NCBI RefSeq assembly: GCF_017654315.1
Contig: NZ_CP072203.1
Coordinates: forward strand, 5,766,001 to 5,830,000
Source of the DNA: Gordonia polyisoprenivorans
Lineage (GTDB): Bacteria; Actinomycetota; Actinomycetes; Mycobacteriales; Mycobacteriaceae
Length of the DNA: 64,000 nt
Direction of reading: 5' to 3'
Shown here in pieces: positions 62,172 through 64,000 of this stretch. Below the pieces are notes generated by a model. It was not told the DNA's origin and searched no databases. It saw only the letters and a program-made list of their open reading frames with translations. Made by a program: the position numbers and the translations under genes. Position 1 is the stretch's first letter, and the number at the start of each line of letters is the position of its first letter.

Positions 62172-62738
62172 ATGAGCACACACGACGATGATCTCGACGT
62201 GCTCTTGACGCGTGTCGGCTCCGGCGATCAGGCGGCCTTCGAGCGGTTCTACGACCTCACCTCGGCACGCGTCTACGGTATGACCCGACGTGTGTTGCGC
62301 GACGCCGGGATGAGCGAGGAAGCCACCCAGGAGGTGTACCTCGCGGTGTGGCGCTCGGCGGATGGGTTCGTGGTCGGCAACGGCTCGGCAATCAGCTGGT
62401 TGATGACCCTCGCGCATCGTCGCGCGGTGGATCGCGTGCGGTCGGAGACTGCCAGCCGACGCCGCACGATCGATTACGGCACAGCCGATCTCGGCTCGCG
62501 GGTCGAGCGCGACGTGGTCAGCGAACTCGCCGAGCGTCACGATACGAATCGCGAGATCCGGTCGAGTCTGTCGGTCCTCACGCCACTACAACGCGAGTCG
62601 ATCGAGCTCGCCTACTTCGAGGGGCTGACCTACCGGGAGGTGGCCGATCGTCTCGGCGTCGCGCTACCGACCGTCAAGTCTCGAATCCGCCAGGGACTCA
62701 AGCGACTTGCCCCACAGATGTCGGGCGTTGCGGCGTAG
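62172..62738 (+). CDS. sigK: ECF sigma factor, SigK-like
   Basis: The 188-residue sigma factor has region 2 (FERFYDLTSARVYGMTRRVLRD, then EEATQEVYLAVWRSADGF and SWLMTLAHRRAVDRVRSE) and region 4 (LTPLQRESIELAYFEGLTYREVADRLGVALPTVKSRIRQGL). The order and wording follow mycobacterial SigK, which responds to the membrane anti-sigma factor RskA. No rskA gene follows: the next gene is convergent and eight bases away. The regulator must be elsewhere, or this copy is controlled differently. The symbol reflects family resemblance. Confidence 0.82.
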   Translation: MSTHDDDLDVLLTRVGSGDQAAFERFYDLTSARVYGMTRRVLRDAGMSEEATQEVYLAVWRSADGFVVGNGSAISWLMTLAHRRAVDRVRSETASRRRTIDYGTADLGSRVERDVVSELAERHDTNREIRSSLSVLTPLQRESIELAYFEGLTYREVADRLGVALPTVKSRIRQGLKRLAPQMSGVAA

Positions 62739-62746
62739 CAGCCGGC

Positions 62747-63157
62747 TCAATCTTGAGCAATCGGGGTGTTCTGACCGGCGGTCACCCACCACCGTCCGTC
62801 CCGCTCGACCAGCACGTACATCGCCATCTCGGAGAAACCACCCCCACGTGCGTGGCGTCCGATCTGGGCAACCACCACTCCGGGCGCGATCATTGCGGCC
62901 TGCGCCACCGAGAAGTCCGACGGTGGCGCCACGGCTTGAGCGAACAGCCGCTGATGAATCCCGTTCAAGGTGAAGAAACCCTGCAGTACCGCACCTTTGG
63001 GTGATCCCCAGAGAATGTCGGCGGCGAACATCGCGTCGTAGGCATCCGCGTCCGAGCGGTCCATTCCGAGCTGTAGCGCGGCGACGAGTTGATGCGCCAC
63101 GTCGAGCGCGTCCGGATGGGCGGGCGCGAGGTACGGCCTATCACCGTGGTTCGTCAT
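62747..63157 (-). CDS. SnoaL/NTF2-like protein
   Basis: The 136-residue NTF2-fold protein has an N-terminal helix (ALDVAHQLVAALQLGMDRSDADAYDAMFAADILWGSP), a middle ring-lining region, and final strands ending RDGRWWVTAGQNTPIAQ. This is the SgcJ/EcaC-like type, with no assigned activity. It is convergent with the sigK-like gene with an eight-base gap. No ribosome-binding site is clear before ATG 63157. Function unknown. Confidence 0.75.
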   Translation of the reverse strand: MTNHGDRPYLAPAHPDALDVAHQLVAALQLGMDRSDADAYDAMFAADILWGSPKGAVLQGFFTLNGIHQRLFAQAVAPPSDFSVAQAAMIAPGVVVAQIGRHARGGGFSEMAMYVLVERDGRWWVTAGQNTPIAQD

Positions 63158-63214
63158 GGCAACGACGGTAAGACCTCAAGCTCGATTGAAGTCAAGCCGT
63201 CGTGGCACGTCGCC

Positions 63215-64000
63215 CTACTGCACCTGACGCCACCAGCGTCGCGCCAGCCGGCGCACACCGCCGCCGTCACGGATCGGGATCTGCGTCACCCGAAGTGTGC
63301 CGAGCACCGGGATGCCGAGTCGCCGACGAAGGCGGAAGTCGATCATGTACGACCACAGCAAACCCAGCGCGAGTTGACGTCCGCCGACGCGGTCGAGCAC
63401 GCGCATCCTTGCCAGCGCCCGGTCGAAGTTGCGTTGGTCGCGATCGGTCCAGTCCCACCCCATAAGCTCCCGGAATCGCGGCGGCAGGTTCGCGCGGGTC
63501 ATGAATTGGTAGTGCTTGCCCAGCAACAGTGGGAACGGACGTCCGAGCGGCCCCCACGCCTCGAGAACGAACTCCAGGTTCGACAGCGTCTCGAAGTCCC
63601 GCCTCACCTCTGCGGAGATGGACAGATGCTCTTCCATGCCTTCCCAGTACTGGGTGAACTCCGCCCACGTCTGCGGCCAGGACGCCGGACGCACGTTGAC
63701 GCCGGTGGCCAGCGGCCCGCCGGCACGGACGAGGACGTCGAGCTCGGCGGTGGTCAGATCGCCGTAGAGGATCGTGTACTGGTCGAGATAGAAGCGGAAA
63801 AGGCAGGCGGCGACCCACAATTGGAGGTCAGGACTGTTGCCGCTGTAACGCACCGGACTGTCCGGGGTGGAAACGACGGGTTTGTGCATCTGCGCGACCT
63901 CTGCGCGCAGCTGATTCTTCTCATCCTCGGTGCCGAGCAAGGCCACCGCGAGATAGGTACCGGTGGTGCGCGTGCGCTTCATCGGATACCGCCGCGGGCT
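63215..64000 (-). CDS. MpaB/DUF2236-family oxygenase, partial
   Basis: The frame is open to the right edge: codons before the ATG at 63982 read on without a stop, so the gene probably begins outside the window. The visible 261 codons show the DUF2236 (MpaB/latex-clearing Lcp-like) pattern: RTTGTYLAVALLGTEDEK, SPDLQLWVAACLFRFYLDQYTILYGD, and FMTRANLPPRFRELMGWDWTDRDQRNFDRA. These are haem-binding oxygenases in characterised cases. The haem-ligand region would lie partly beyond the edge. Function beyond family is unknown. Confidence 0.75.
   Translation of the reverse strand, partial: SPRRYPMKRTRTTGTYLAVALLGTEDEKNQLRAEVAQMHKPVVSTPDSPVRYSGNSPDLQLWVAACLFRFYLDQYTILYGDLTTAELDVLVRAGGPLATGVNVRPASWPQTWAEFTQYWEGMEEHLSISAEVRRDFETLSNLEFVLEAWGPLGRPFPLLLGKHYQFMTRANLPPRFRELMGWDWTDRDQRNFDRALARMRVLDRVGGRQLALGLLWSYMIDFRLRRRLGIPVLGTLRVTQIPIRDGGGVRRLARRWWRQVQ

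Overview
The window is GC-rich chromosomal DNA from a mycolic-acid-forming actinobacterium (Mycobacteriales), most likely Gordonia or a close relative. The evidence is an antigen-85-type esterase, F420-type oxidoreductases, a SigK-like sigma factor, many GTG starts and leaderless-looking promoters, and gene order shared with Mycobacterium tuberculosis: purA, Rv0358-like, M50 protease (Rv0359-like), then DUF3151 (Rv0360c-like), Rv0361-like, fba, DedA (Rv0364-like), and a trmH/pyrE/Rv0383c-like block. The genus is inferred from this content and was not tested by a search. No rRNA, tRNA, CRISPR array or insertion sequence was seen.

Layout. 1-2.6 kb: the tail of a probable Na+/H+ antiporter, a secreted protein and a membrane adenylate cyclase. 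2.6-7.2 kb: a PucR regulator divergent from an NCS1 permease, an agmatinase-family ureohydrolase and an NTF2-fold protein. 7.3-10.2 kb: a membrane-anchored mycolyltransferase-like esterase and an aldehyde dehydrogenase. 10.5-13.4 kb: the conserved purA region. 13.4-24.7 kb is an accessory block inserted between neighbours that lie together in M. tuberculosis. It holds a zinc exporter behind a perfect palindrome and a six-gene minus-strand operon under a divergent PucR regulator: two 2-oxoglutarate/Fe(II) oxygenases, an orphan [2Fe-2S] ferredoxin, a VOC protein, a uracil/xanthine permease and an amidase. 24.7-34.8 kb: conserved core again (DUF3151, acidic membrane protein, fba, two DedA proteins, PAP2 phosphatase, TrmH, pyrE). 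34.8-39.7 kb: a 2-hydroxyacid dehydrogenase, GtrA, GntP with a short LacI repressor, and an LLM oxidoreductase.

39.7-51.6 kb reads as an ectoine-utilisation locus. A plus-strand operon encodes a class III aminotransferase, a YdiJ-like FAD/Fe-S dehydrogenase, an aldehyde dehydrogenase, ectoine hydrolase (doeA), a second aminotransferase and an M20 deacetylase. It faces a minus-strand GntR regulator and ProP-like transporter. The same 12-bp dyad lies upstream of both transcription units, which suggests one regulon. 51.8-60 kb is a complete kdp operon with kdpF, an unannotated 30-codon ORF ahead of it, and kdpDE. 60-64 kb has small genes, a sigK-like gene and the edge of an MpaB-type oxygenase gene.

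The least expected signals are in repeats. kdpA carries an in-frame insertion made of a palindromic element also found between genes at 49.3 kb, expanded into four 30-bp units. Three unrelated-looking intergenic arrays (14.9, 28.2 and 61.8 kb) share an exact 21-bp period, two turns of DNA.
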